From positions 1 through 44,225 of the forward strand of contig CASENB010000025.1 in the NCBI GenBank assembly GCA_949289305.1: 44,225 nucleotides of DNA. The letters run 5' to 3'. Origin of the DNA: an uncultured Spirochaetales bacterium (GTDB taxonomy: Bacteria > Spirochaetota > Spirochaetia > Sphaerochaetales > Sphaerochaetaceae). Position 1 is the first letter of the stretch. Each line of letters opens with the position of its first letter. The notes beneath the pieces were generated by a model. That model saw nothing but the letters and a program-made list of their open reading frames with translations, was not told the origin of the DNA and searched no databases. A program made the translations under genes and the position numbers. Below are positions 15,019 through 25,000 of this stretch, one piece after another.

Positions 15019-16304
15019 AACTCTCCTGCCGCTTTATAAATCAAAGCGATCAAATCTTTTATCTTCTCAGGTTCGACAGAACAGTAGGCAACGCGGAATG
15101 TCTTATCAAAGATGCTTACGGCTCCGACTGAATATTTGTCGAGCAGATAACGTCTGAGCTCTTCTGCGCTATGGCCTAGGGTATCGAAAGCCATGAAGTA
15201 ACCTGAGTTAAAAGGATATGCTCTCAAGAGATTGCTATCCTCATAATTCTCAAGCTCCTTCTTAAGGATAGCATAACGTAGTGCCATTTCGTCAAAGAGT
15301 TTTTGCTTATCCTCTTCGTAGTGAGCACCGTTTTTCATAGCATCTAAAAGCAGTGTTTGCCCTGGCCTGTCGCAGTTTGAAACGGTGCATCTGATTGCAC
15401 CTAGTGTCTTATTCGTCAATGCCTGATAATGCCTATCCTCAAGACCTTTTGCTCCGTAGCTGATAAATCCAATTCTAAAGCCCCATACCATCTGTTCTTT
15501 AGTAGCAGCATCCCCTTTGATTACAAATATGTTCTCATCAGCATCGCAAAGGTATGAAAAAATAGATTCCTTCTCTGTCTCTTCTTCATAGAACAGCCCG
15601 AAGTACGCATCGTCAACGATAACTAAAATCTTCTTATCTTTAGCAACCTCTTTAAGCATTTCGACAAGAGCCATGGCTTCACTATGGCTTGGAGTATATC
15701 CTGTAGGATTGTTTGGAAAGTTCAGAATCAAACGCACCTCGTCTTTTTTTGCAGAGAGAAGCGCTCTTCTAAGGCCTTCTATATTAAGCTTTCCATCCTT
15801 GAAGAAAGTAAAAGGTATGATCTTCGCATCGACTAAATCGGTAAATATCAGATCGTAGTTGTCCCAAAAAAGATCTGGACATACGATCTCATCCCCTTCA
15901 TCGAGGAACAAAGTTGCAGCAAGACTGATCGCATGCGTCAAGCCTGCAGTGACAAGAGGGTCTGAAAACTTCTTTCCCTCAAGGGTCGGATTCTTTTTTA
16001 TCATCTCTTTCTTCCAGAGCGCTCTCAGTTCCTTGTCTCCGCCCCCTGGGGCGTAATTGAATATCTCTTTTGGTTTATAAAGCCCGTCTTTAAAAGAGGA
16101 GTAGATATCGCTTAAATGGATCGGCTCGCCATTTTTTGTTGCAAGGCCAACAGTAGCATTATAATTCTTCGCCTTCTCTCCGGCCTCCGCACTCTGCGCT
16201 ACGATTCCTTTTGGGAAATACATTCTCTTTCCTGTTCGGGAAAGGAATGAATAGACTACGGTATCTTTCAACGTTTCATTTAGTTCTTTAGCTAACTCGT
16301 TCAT
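15009..16304 (-). CDS. Class I/II pyridoxal-phosphate aminotransferase
   Basis: The protein has 431 residues from ATG at 16304, which has GGAGG seven bases upstream; the 15-codon extension to 16349 has no such site. Fold-type I signatures are NFPNNPTGY (about residue 190), VDDAYFGL (about 230) and a PLP-lysine region GDAATKEQMVWGFRIGF (about 270), where the usual S-K motif is altered to ATK. The mid-chain Arg that binds the alpha-carboxylate (AYPFNSGYF region) is less clear. The amino-acid substrate is unknown; aspartate, aromatic or alanine-like activity is possible. It is cotranscribed with ligA upstream and the ModE-like gene downstream. Confidence 0.85.
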   Translation of the reverse strand: MNELAKELNETLKDTVVYSFLSRTGKRMYFPKGIVAQSAEAGEKAKNYNATVGLATKNGEPIHLSDIYSSFKDGLYKPKEIFNYAPGGGDKELRALWKKEMIKKNPTLEGKKFSDPLVTAGLTHAISLAATLFLDEGDEIVCPDLFWDNYDLIFTDLVDAKIIPFTFFKDGKLNIEGLRRALLSAKKDEVRLILNFPNNPTGYTPSHSEAMALVEMLKEVAKDKKILVIVDDAYFGLFYEEETEKESIFSYLCDADENIFVIKGDAATKEQMVWGFRIGFISYGAKGLEDRHYQALTNKTLGAIRCTVSNCDRPGQTLLLDAMKNGAHYEEDKQKLFDEMALRYAILKKELENYEDSNLLRAYPFNSGYFMAFDTLGHSAEELRRYLLDKYSVGAVSIFDKTFRVAYCSVEPEKIKDLIALIYKAAGELWN

Positions 16305-16352
16305 TAAAATCCTCCAAAGACTAATAATATTGAGGCCAAAATACAACAATGC

Positions 16353-18431
16353 TTAGAAAAGCTCAAGCTGTATAGGCGAAACTGCCTTTTTTTCACCCCA
16401 TCCTATGAGAGATAAAAACTCATCTTCACTTACTATCTTGATGCCAAGTTTTTCGGCCTTCTCTGTTTTTGAGCCTCCACCTTCTCCTTTTAATAGGTGC
16501 GTGGTTTTTCCACTTATGCTTCCGCTCGTCTTTCCTCCCCTTTTCTCAATTTCAGAAAGCGCCTTATCTCGAGGATTAAAGTTCTTAAAAGAGCCTGTTA
16601 CACACCATGTGGTCCCACTGAAAATCTGGTCAAGATCAGATTCTTTTTCATCCTCATCGCTACTCATTTTAAGTCCAGCTTCCTTTAGTTTTTCTATTGT
16701 CTCCAAAAGACGAGGCTCTTTAAAACTGTCGACAATGATCTTAGCCATGACGGAGCCTATTCCATCTACTTTTAACAGATCTTCTTCCGTCGCATCTTTT
16801 AATTTGTCGAAACTATCAAATCCTGCATTTTCCAAGATCTCTGCGCTCTTTTTGCCTAGCTCTGCGATACCTAAAGAAGAAAGAACAATTTTAAATGGCT
16901 GTTTCTTCGACTCGTTAACGCCATCTACTATGGCCTCTACAGTCTTTACTCCGATTCCTTTCTGTCCGATTAAAGACGAATAATCAGCGTTATATATATC
17001 CTCTACCTTTCTAAGAAGCCCTGCTTCGTAAAATACTTTGACCGTCTTCGGCCCAAGGCTTTCTATGTCCATCTGAGTTCGGGAAGCAAAGAAAGAGAGA
17101 GTTCCAATCACTTGTTCAGGGCACTCAGGATTTCGACAGAATAGATGAGCACCCTCTTTCTTAAGAGGACTGTTACAGCAAGGACAATGCATATCAATTT
17201 TATAAACTGTATTTCCAAGCTCATTCTTCTCTATCACATCCTCAACTTGAGGAATTACATCGCCTCTCTTGACTATCGACACAGTGTCTCCGATTGCGAG
17301 CTCGAGAGAGTCTATATATTCCTGATTATGCAGCGTCGCCCTCTTTATCGTAGAACCTCCAAGCTGGACTTCCTTAAGTTCAGCAACAGGTGTAATGCGC
17401 CCAGTTCTTCCAACTTGAACAGTAATGCCTAAAAGCGTGCTTACGGCCTGAGGCGATTCGAACTTATAAGCTATGGCCCACCTCGGATGGTGCTCTGTAT
17501 ATCCTAATACCTCCCTCTCTTTTATCTCGTTTACCTTAAAGACTAGACCGTCTATCTCATAGGCAAGATCCTTTCTCTCCTTTGTTTTAAAGTCTATATA
17601 GTCCTGCATCTCAGTAAAAGAATATGCCCTTCCTGTTAATCCTGCATCTTCTAACATCTTCTCACTCTTTTCCTTACTGCTTGAAAAGAGTGCGATATGA
17701 TCGTTTACCCTGAACCCCAGTCTCTTCAAATAACTTAATATCTCTAGATGGCTTTCGGGGCTTTTATCCCAAAATCCTTCATAACAGAATATGTTCAAAG
17801 GAACCAAAGAAGCTTCTGCACTCTTCTGCCTTCTGACAGTACCTGCTGCTAAATTTCTCGGATTCGCAGCCTTCTTATCTTCATCTAGGCTCTCATTTAC
17901 TCTGAAGAAATCCTCTTTTGCTAGATAGACCTCACCACGAACTGCGATATCTATCTCCTCAGTAAGCCTAAGAGGCACTGTAGCTATCGTTTTTATATTT
18001 GCAGTCACTTCGTTTCCGACTTCGCCGTTTCCTCTCGTGACAGCTCTGACTAAAAGTCCTTTCTCATAGTATAGGACCATTGAGATTCCATCGATCTTTT
18101 CCTCTGCTACAAACGACAGATCGTTAGCTCTCTTCGCAATCGTTTTCTGCATATATGATATCACTTCGCTGTCGCTGTAAGCCTTGTCTAAAGAGAGAAC
18201 GGGGATCGTATGTCTGAATTCAGGAAAATCGTTGCTTAAGTCAGAACCGACTCTTTGAGTCGGACTTTCTGGCAATATAAAATCAGGATTCTCTTTTTCA
18301 AGCTTTAAGAGCCTGTCATACAAGCGATCGTACTCTACGTCGCTTACAATAGGCTTTGCATCTATATAATACGCTCTAGAGTATTCGTTAAGCGTTTTTA
18401 CAAGCGTTTCTATCTCTTTTTTAACGTCCAT
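16353..18431 (-). CDS. ligA: NAD+-dependent DNA ligase LigA
   Basis: Seals nicks during replication and repair. The protein has 692 residues from ATG at 18431 (the frame is open to 18449). In order: Ia domain with YYIDAKPIVSDVEYDRLYDRL, adenylation domain with KIDG (about residue 107) and RGEVYL, OB fold, four-cysteine zinc finger (CPCCNSPLKKEGAHLFC, then CPEQ), HhH repeats around KVDGIGSVMAKIIVDSF and a C-terminal BRCT domain (about 600-680). All key motifs look intact. It is the first gene of a leftward run and is divergent from the XDH-like genes. Confidence 0.96.
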   Translation of the reverse strand: MDVKKEIETLVKTLNEYSRAYYIDAKPIVSDVEYDRLYDRLLKLEKENPDFILPESPTQRVGSDLSNDFPEFRHTIPVLSLDKAYSDSEVISYMQKTIAKRANDLSFVAEEKIDGISMVLYYEKGLLVRAVTRGNGEVGNEVTANIKTIATVPLRLTEEIDIAVRGEVYLAKEDFFRVNESLDEDKKAANPRNLAAGTVRRQKSAEASLVPLNIFCYEGFWDKSPESHLEILSYLKRLGFRVNDHIALFSSSKEKSEKMLEDAGLTGRAYSFTEMQDYIDFKTKERKDLAYEIDGLVFKVNEIKEREVLGYTEHHPRWAIAYKFESPQAVSTLLGITVQVGRTGRITPVAELKEVQLGGSTIKRATLHNQEYIDSLELAIGDTVSIVKRGDVIPQVEDVIEKNELGNTVYKIDMHCPCCNSPLKKEGAHLFCRNPECPEQVIGTLSFFASRTQMDIESLGPKTVKVFYEAGLLRKVEDIYNADYSSLIGQKGIGVKTVEAIVDGVNESKKQPFKIVLSSLGIAELGKKSAEILENAGFDSFDKLKDATEEDLLKVDGIGSVMAKIIVDSFKEPRLLETIEKLKEAGLKMSSDEDEKESDLDQIFSGTTWCVTGSFKNFNPRDKALSEIEKRGGKTSGSISGKTTHLLKGEGGGSKTEKAEKLGIKIVSEDEFLSLIGWGEKKAVSPIQLELF

Positions 18432-18571
18432 ACTAAAAATATAGCACAAGTCTTTTCTCTTGATCTATTTTAAGCGTTGCATACTCTGTTTTTATTTTTC
18501 ATTAACAAGCAAGTTCTTTTCTTTCACCCTTTAGGGTGGTTAAGTTCATTCTATTGTGTTATCTTTAATCT

Positions 18572-20644
18572 ATGGCAGAAAGAACGAGCGTTCCTAGGCT
18601 GAATATGCGTCATGGCACCGTACTGACAAGTTCGGCCGTAGGCAAAAAAATAAATGAGATTAATATTCCAAACCTCGATCAGAAGTATTTTATCTTCCGT
18701 CCCTCCATGATCGAAGGTGTAAACGAGTTAGAGTTCGCAGGATCTGTTATGCCGATAATGGCAGAAAACGAGATCTTATATGCCGAACAGCCGCTGCTTG
18801 CAATAATAGGACCTGATTACGAAGGAGCAGAAATCGTTCGCCGTTCAATAGAAGTAAACACAGGAGAAGACGTCACGCTAAGTGAAGACGGAATTTATCA
18901 AGAAGACTATGGCTGGGGAAATATAGAAGACTTCAGAGCTGGATGGAAAGAGGTTGTGAAGAAGAACCCTCCTGAGAAAAAAGAGGAGACTGAGGAAGAA
19001 AAAAAAGCGGAAGAGAGCGACAATAGCGATGAAAAAAAAGGCCACGAAGAGGAAGAGAAATATGAGGATGAAGTAATTCATCACGAATATAAAAAAGTTG
19101 AAAGCACGTTCTCTCTAGATCCAATAATGTATGAGTCTAACACATACTTTGTCTCTACGTGCTGGCAAGACAGCATAAATTTGCATGTAATGGTGCCAAC
19201 ACAATATCCTCAACTTGTAAAAGACACAGTCTCAAGAGCAACTGGATACGACAAAAAAAAGATAATAGTACATCAAGTCCCTTATTATGAATTGTGTGAT
19301 GAATATCTGCTATATCCAGCTATCATCTCCGCAATAGCCGCAAGTTCTGCCCTTGCGCTCAAAGCCCCCGTGGAGTTAAAGGCAAGATCTTATAACAGAC
19401 GTGGAAGAATAAAGACAAAACGAACAACATACTTTTCAGACGATTACAAGCTTCTTGCAGAAGAAGTTGTTCACACGATAGACATGGGGGCGTACTTAAT
19501 GCTTGAAAGGGAAGTTGAGCGCCATGCGATGAGCGCAATCATACCAAACTACAACCTTCAAGCGTTCAAGGCTTCAATCAAGGTTGAGAAGAGTTTCTCA
19601 TTCCCGTATTTCCTCTTTCAAAGCATGGGATACTCCGAAGCTTTGGCAAGTACCGAATACCATAGCAATATAATTGCAGAAATCCTTAATATGAATCCTT
19701 ATGAATTCAGGCTCTATGCATATAAGGAGAAGAGGAAATTTACAGATTATCTTCCTGCAATTGCCCTTCAGGAGGAGAAAAAACTCTTAACCGATATCGC
19801 AATGAAATCGTCCTATAGCAGAAAGTGGAGTTCAAATGACTTAAGCAAAAGCGATTCAAAGTTCTTAGGCTATGCGAAAGGAATCGGCATATCTTCTGGA
19901 ATTGCTATCGCAGGGTTTTCAACTAGTTTCTCAACAGAGAACGAATACCAAGCGAAGATCACATATACGCAACGTGGCGCTATAGTTGTCGAGACATCCC
20001 TTAGTGAAAAAACAAATGCACAACCATTCTGGAAGAAAATAATCAAGGAAGAACTTTCTCTTGATAGCGAAGATTCCGTGCTTTTCTCTTCTCAGGACCA
20101 TAATGAAATCGACACAGGGCCTAAAATCCTATCTCGCTACATAACAAGCTTTTCAAAGATGCTGAGAAATAGCGCAAGAAAACTTAAAAGTTTAAAAGAG
20201 AGAGAGAAGCTGCCAATATCGATATCATTCAATGCTGAGGACAAGTACTTCCCATGCGAATTCGATGAAAGCGGATTTGCAGCTATGGCAATAGAAGTCA
20301 TTCTGCCTGAATTATCGCTGATTCCGAAGATAAAAGACGTATGGGTTACATATAGCGTATCGGAAGTTGCAAACAAGGAAGCTCTATTACAAAGTGCGAA
20401 GACTCTTATCGCAAGGGTTTTAAAAGAGAATGGAATGCTTATAGACAGGGATAGCAAGATCAATATCAGCCTAGTAAAAAGAGAGGGAGAAAACATCGCA
20501 TCCCTTACCTCTTTAACCCGAGCCCTAGTAATAAGCAGTCTTGCATCAGCCTTAGAACAGGCTATAGGCAAAAGAGTAACGCTACCTCTTAACGCAGACG
20601 ACATTCTAAAAATAAAGACTGCCAAGGAAGATGCTGATAAATAA
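18572..20644 (+). CDS. XDH-like molybdopterin-subunit homologue, probably lacking the active site
   Basis: A 690-residue protein that follows the large-subunit fold of xanthine dehydrogenases. After a normal N-terminal ab-hammerhead region there is a low-complexity Lys/Glu insert (residues about 128-178, including EEEKKAEESDNSDEKK and HEEEEKYEDE). The block DEYLLYPAIISAIAASSALA aligns with the family segment after GGGFGGKE, but that motif itself is replaced by PYYELC. The segment FQSMGYSEA stands where RGFGGPQ is expected. At the C-terminus LPLNADDI replaces the GxGEP that supplies the catalytic Glu. The fold therefore seems kept and the chemistry doubtful. No ribosome binding site precedes ATG 18572, so the start is uncertain. 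It is first in a run with the iron-sulfur and FAD subunits. Confidence 0.72.
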   Translation: MAERTSVPRLNMRHGTVLTSSAVGKKINEINIPNLDQKYFIFRPSMIEGVNELEFAGSVMPIMAENEILYAEQPLLAIIGPDYEGAEIVRRSIEVNTGEDVTLSEDGIYQEDYGWGNIEDFRAGWKEVVKKNPPEKKEETEEEKKAEESDNSDEKKGHEEEEKYEDEVIHHEYKKVESTFSLDPIMYESNTYFVSTCWQDSINLHVMVPTQYPQLVKDTVSRATGYDKKKIIVHQVPYYELCDEYLLYPAIISAIAASSALALKAPVELKARSYNRRGRIKTKRTTYFSDDYKLLAEEVVHTIDMGAYLMLEREVERHAMSAIIPNYNLQAFKASIKVEKSFSFPYFLFQSMGYSEALASTEYHSNIIAEILNMNPYEFRLYAYKEKRKFTDYLPAIALQEEKKLLTDIAMKSSYSRKWSSNDLSKSDSKFLGYAKGIGISSGIAIAGFSTSFSTENEYQAKITYTQRGAIVVETSLSEKTNAQPFWKKIIKEELSLDSEDSVLFSSQDHNEIDTGPKILSRYITSFSKMLRNSARKLKSLKEREKLPISISFNAEDKYFPCEFDESGFAAMAIEVILPELSLIPKIKDVWVTYSVSEVANKEALLQSAKTLIARVLKENGMLIDRDSKINISLVKREGENIASLTSLTRALVISSLASALEQAIGKRVTLPLNADDILKIKTAKEDADK

Positions 20645-20659
20645 TAAACCGGAGAAAAC

Positions 20660-21139
20660 ATGAAAATAGATTGCACTATAGATGGAAAACTTTTATCCCT
20701 TTCTTTAAACTCAAACAAGCCTCTGTCTCTAATACTTTCAGAAGATATTCAGAGTTCTTCCATCAGCGCTCATTGCGATGGCTCTATGTGCGGTCTCTGC
20801 GTCGTTTTGATGGATGGAAAAGCCGTACTCAGCTGTCTTGTTCCCGCATTTGAAATAAGGGGAAAGACGATTATCACATATGAAGCATATTCCAAGACAA
20901 AGAATGCAAAAGACATCGAAAAGGCATATGAGCTTACACATCTGAAGCCTTGCCAGCATTGCTATAGTGCAAGAACGCTTTTAATAGAAAGTCTTATCTC
21001 AAGCGCTCAGACTTCAAAAGAGGATGTTCTAAGGGAGATGGAAGGTCTAAAATGTTCGTGTCTGGAGTTAAACGATACGGTAAAAATCGTACAAGCTGCA
21101 ACCGAAATAAGGAGGAAACGACATGCTAGAAGGTCTTAG
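20660..21139 (+). CDS. [2Fe-2S] electron-transfer subunit, XDH/aldehyde-oxidoreductase type
   Basis: 159 residues with all eight cluster cysteines. The plant-ferredoxin-type N-terminal set is C-x4-C-x2-C-x11-C (CDGSMCGLC, then VLSC). The helical C-terminal set is C-x2-C (CQHC), 30 residues, then C-x-C (CSC). Both [2Fe-2S] clusters should form. A GGAG site lies upstream. It starts 15 bases after the large subunit and overlaps the FAD subunit by 17 bases. The contrast between this intact subunit and the degenerate large subunit is notable. Confidence 0.88.
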   Translation: MKIDCTIDGKLLSLSLNSNKPLSLILSEDIQSSSISAHCDGSMCGLCVVLMDGKAVLSCLVPAFEIRGKTIITYEAYSKTKNAKDIEKAYELTHLKPCQHCYSARTLLIESLISSAQTSKEDVLREMEGLKCSCLELNDTVKIVQAATEIRRKRHARRS

Positions 21140-22025
21140 ATCCCCTAATATACACACTCCAATCAATATCGGAGAGTTCTCTTCAATCATACAGCACTAC
21201 CCCACTTCCTCCTACTGGGCAGGCGGCACCTATATAATGAGCAGGAAAGGATTTTATCCAAGCAGTACGACAAACGACGAGATCATCTATTTAGGTTCCA
21301 TAGAAGAACTTCATCGCATACAGAGAAACGATCGAGTTGCAGAATTCGGATCTATGGTCACTTTATATGAATTGATTGCAACTGGAAGATCTATACTTCC
21401 TAAGATTCTAATAGATAACATTCAGAGCATTGGCGGTAAAATCGCAACAAGCAGGATAAGTCTTGGAGGAAGCCTTGCAACTGTCGATTTCAGATCATCG
21501 CTTGCAGGAACTCTCAGCCTCTTCGATTCTTCTTGCGAAGTGAAATTCATGAAGAAAAAGAGAATGCATTCAAAATGGTATCCACTGCTATCGATATACG
21601 ATAAGACTGGAAGGCTAAGCCTGCCAGAGCGAGCACTAATTTCAAGAGTAAGGATAAACTTAACGCAGAAGAATTTTCAGAAGTTCATGTCTTTAGGTTC
21701 ATTCCTATATGAAAGCAAAGATGCCGTTGCAATTTCGATTGCGGGAAATCCTGAAAACGACAACTTCAATGATGCGAAGATCGCAATCACATATCCAAAC
21801 ATGGGCTTTATTGCAAACCATGATTTAGATAACATATTCTCAAGCGCACGTTTTCCTTTAGAGCAGAGCGAAAGCAAAAGCATAGAAGATGCAATTCTGG
21901 AAGTATGCAAGCAGAATTTTTCACTCTCTGCCCTGCAAAAACTCAGAACAAGAGCTATGATAAAAGAGATAATAAGCGATCTTAACATCAAAGCACTTAC
22001 ATATACGCCTCTAGAGGCACAATAA
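21123..22025 (+). CDS. FAD-binding subunit, molybdopterin dehydrogenase type
   Basis: 300 residues. The PCMH-type FAD domain shows AGGTYI near residue 34 (family AGGTDL) and SLGGSLATVDFRSSLAGTLS near residue 117 (family TIGGNxxxxxPxSDLxPxL, here with Ser for Asn). A CO-dehydrogenase-flavoprotein-like C-terminal domain follows. The motifs are weaker than usual, and the family's redox-partner role is inferred. AGGAGG lies upstream of the start inside the preceding gene. It ends 8 bases before dnaE. Confidence 0.8.
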   Translation: MLEGLRSPNIHTPINIGEFSSIIQHYPTSSYWAGGTYIMSRKGFYPSSTTNDEIIYLGSIEELHRIQRNDRVAEFGSMVTLYELIATGRSILPKILIDNIQSIGGKIATSRISLGGSLATVDFRSSLAGTLSLFDSSCEVKFMKKKRMHSKWYPLLSIYDKTGRLSLPERALISRVRINLTQKNFQKFMSLGSFLYESKDAVAISIAGNPENDNFNDAKIAITYPNMGFIANHDLDNIFSSARFPLEQSESKSIEDAILEVCKQNFSLSALQKLRTRAMIKEIISDLNIKALTYTPLEAQ

Positions 22026-22033
22026 GGAGAAAA

Positions 22034-25000
22034 ATGAGCAATTTCGTACATTTACACAATCATACTGACTTCTCACTTTTAGACGGAGCCGCATCGATCT
22101 CCGCATATGTAAAAAAAGCACAGAAATGCGGAATGAAAAGCCTTGCGATTACAGACCATGGAAACATGTTCGGAGCTCTCTACTTTTATAACGAATGCAG
22201 GGCTGCAGGCATCAAACCTATAATCGGATGCGAGTTTTATGTAAACCCAAAAGACAGAAGAGCGAAAAGTACGGATAGCGGAAGCAAATACTATCATTTA
22301 ATTCTCCTTGCAATGAGCGATAAGGGCTATCATAACCTGATGGAGCTTAACGCAATCGCATACAAGGAAGGCTATTACTCAAAACCAAGGATTGATGATG
22401 AAAGCCTCATGGCGCACAGCGAAGATTTAATTTGCACCTCTGCCTGCCTTGCAGGAGAGATAATCCAAATACTCCTTACCCCGCAGCAAAGGGGCGTCCC
22501 GTTCTCAAAACCTCACGCTGATCAGGAAAAGAAGAACTACCAGGCGGCAAAAGAGAGGATTGAATGGTTTAAAAAAGTATTTCCCGATCGCTATTACATA
22601 GAGCTTCAAGATCATAATCTAGCAGAGCAGAAATACACTAATCCGATATTAGTAAGGCTTGCAAAAGAGATGGACGTTCCTATAATCTGCACAAACGACA
22701 TCCACTATATAGAGAAAGAAGACGCAAACGCGCACGATACGCTTCTTTGTATCGGAACGAACTCAAAGAAGAACGACGAGCATAGGATGAGATTCTCAAA
22801 CAGCGAGTTCTACTTCAAAACACCAGAAGAGATGGAGGAGCTATTCTCATGGTGTCCTGATGCAGTTGAAAACACTGCAAAACTTGCAGAAAAGTGCAAT
22901 ATAGAAATTAATTTCCCTGGTCCTATTCTTCCTAAGTGCGACATTCCTGAGCCTTTTAAAACAGAGGCAGAGTATCTAGTATATTTAGCAAATGAAGGAC
23001 TAAAAAAGAGGTATGGAACTGTTACTAAACTCCTTCAGACAAGGTTGGACTATGAACTCTCGGTTATCATAAAGATGGACTTTCCAGGCTACTTCCTAAT
23101 CGTTCGCGACTACATCGCATGGGCAAAGGCACATGATATCCCAGTAGGACCTGGACGAGGATCAGGTGCGGGAAGCCTCGTAGCATATGCAATTACAATC
23201 ACAGATGTAGAACCGATGAAATACTCGCTTCTGTTTGAAAGATTTTTAAATATCGAACGCGTAAGCATGCCGGATTTTGATATCGACTTCTGTTTCGAAC
23301 GCCGTGGAGAAGTAATCGACTACGTAACAGAACACTATGGAAAAGACAGGGTTGGCCAGATCGTAACTTTTGGAACGCTTAAGGCAAAGCAGGTAGTAAA
23401 GGACGTTGCACGCGTCCTAGACATCCCTTATGAAGAGTCAAACAAGATATGTTCGTTCATCCCTGACGAGCCGAAAATGACCATTGCAAAGGCCCTCCAG
23501 GCAGAACCTAGGCTGAAAGAATATCAGGACAAGGGTGGAATATATGCAGAGCTTTTCGAAACAGCGCAGAAGCTTGAAGGTCTGCACAGGCACTCAAGCC
23601 TTCATGCGGCAGGAGTTGTTATAGGAAGGGAAAACCTGGAAAAATACGTTCCTTTATTCTGTGCAGATAAAGCCACAGGCGCAATTGCAACGCAATATAC
23701 TATGAAACAGATCGAGGATTGCGGACTAGTTAAGATGGACTTCTTAGGCCTTAAAACGCTCACTCTTATCAAGCATGCCGTGGACCTTGTGAAAATGAAG
23801 GAACCAGATTTCGACATCAACAAGATCGACGAAGTTGATAAAAAAACGTTTAAGATGCTTCAGGAAGGGGATAGCGCATGCGTATTCCAATTCGAAAGTC
23901 CCGGAATGCGCAGGATATTAAAAAGGGCAAAACCATCTAATATAGAAGATCTTGTCGCCCTTAACGCGCTATACCGCCCAGGTCCTATGCAATTTATCGA
24001 TCAGTACATCGACAGTAAGAACGGCATTATTCCGATTAAATATCCTGATCCATGTCTTGAAGACGTCTTAAAGACGACATACGGTGTTATCGTATACCAG
24101 GAACAGGTTATGCAGGTAGCTCAGATCATCGCAGGATACTCTCTTGGCCAAGCTGATATCTTAAGACGTATCATGGGTAAGAAGCAGGCAGAAAAACTTG
24201 CAGAAGAACTTGTCAAATTCCGCGAAGGCGCAATAAAAAGAGGTTTTACAGCAGAGCATGCGGAAGAGATTTTCCACATTCTTGAGCCTTTCGCAGGTTA
24301 CGGTTTTAACAAGAGCCATGCCGTCGCCTACTCTATCGTCGCATATCAGACAGCATATTTGAAAGCCAACTACCCTGCAGAATTCCTTGCAGCTAACCTT
24401 ACGAATGAAAAGAGCAATCCTGTAAAGTTCAAAGAATACTTGAACCTCGCACCTCAGATGGGAATAAAAATTCTTCCACCGTCTATAAACAAGTCGCTTA
24501 AGGATTTCGGCGTTAATAACGGAGATATCGTATACGGACTCTCTGGAGTAAGAAACGTAGGAGATGCCATATGCGACATGATCGTAAAAGAGAGGGAGAA
24601 GAACGGCCCGTTTAAAGATCTTGTCGATTTCATCGTCAGATTGCCAGAGCCACCTTCTTCAAGACTCTGCGAATCCCTCATTAAAGCCGGATGTTTTGAT
24701 GAAACGGGAGAAAACAGAGCAACGCTAATGGCAAACCTTGAAGACGCGTTAAACTATGGAAAGTCCACTAGGGATCTTACGGCAGAGGGACAGATGTCGC
24801 TCTTTGGAGATGAGGATGAGGTCATGAACGAATTTTCGATGCGTCCTTCATCCGACTGGAGCATAGAAGAAAAACTCAGAACTGAAAAAGAGATGCTTGG
24901 TTTTTATATATCAGGACATCCTCTTGACAGTTATGAAGATAAGATCAGAGAGTGCGTAAGGGTGCGCCTAGACTACCCTGAGGACATTCCTTTACAAAAG

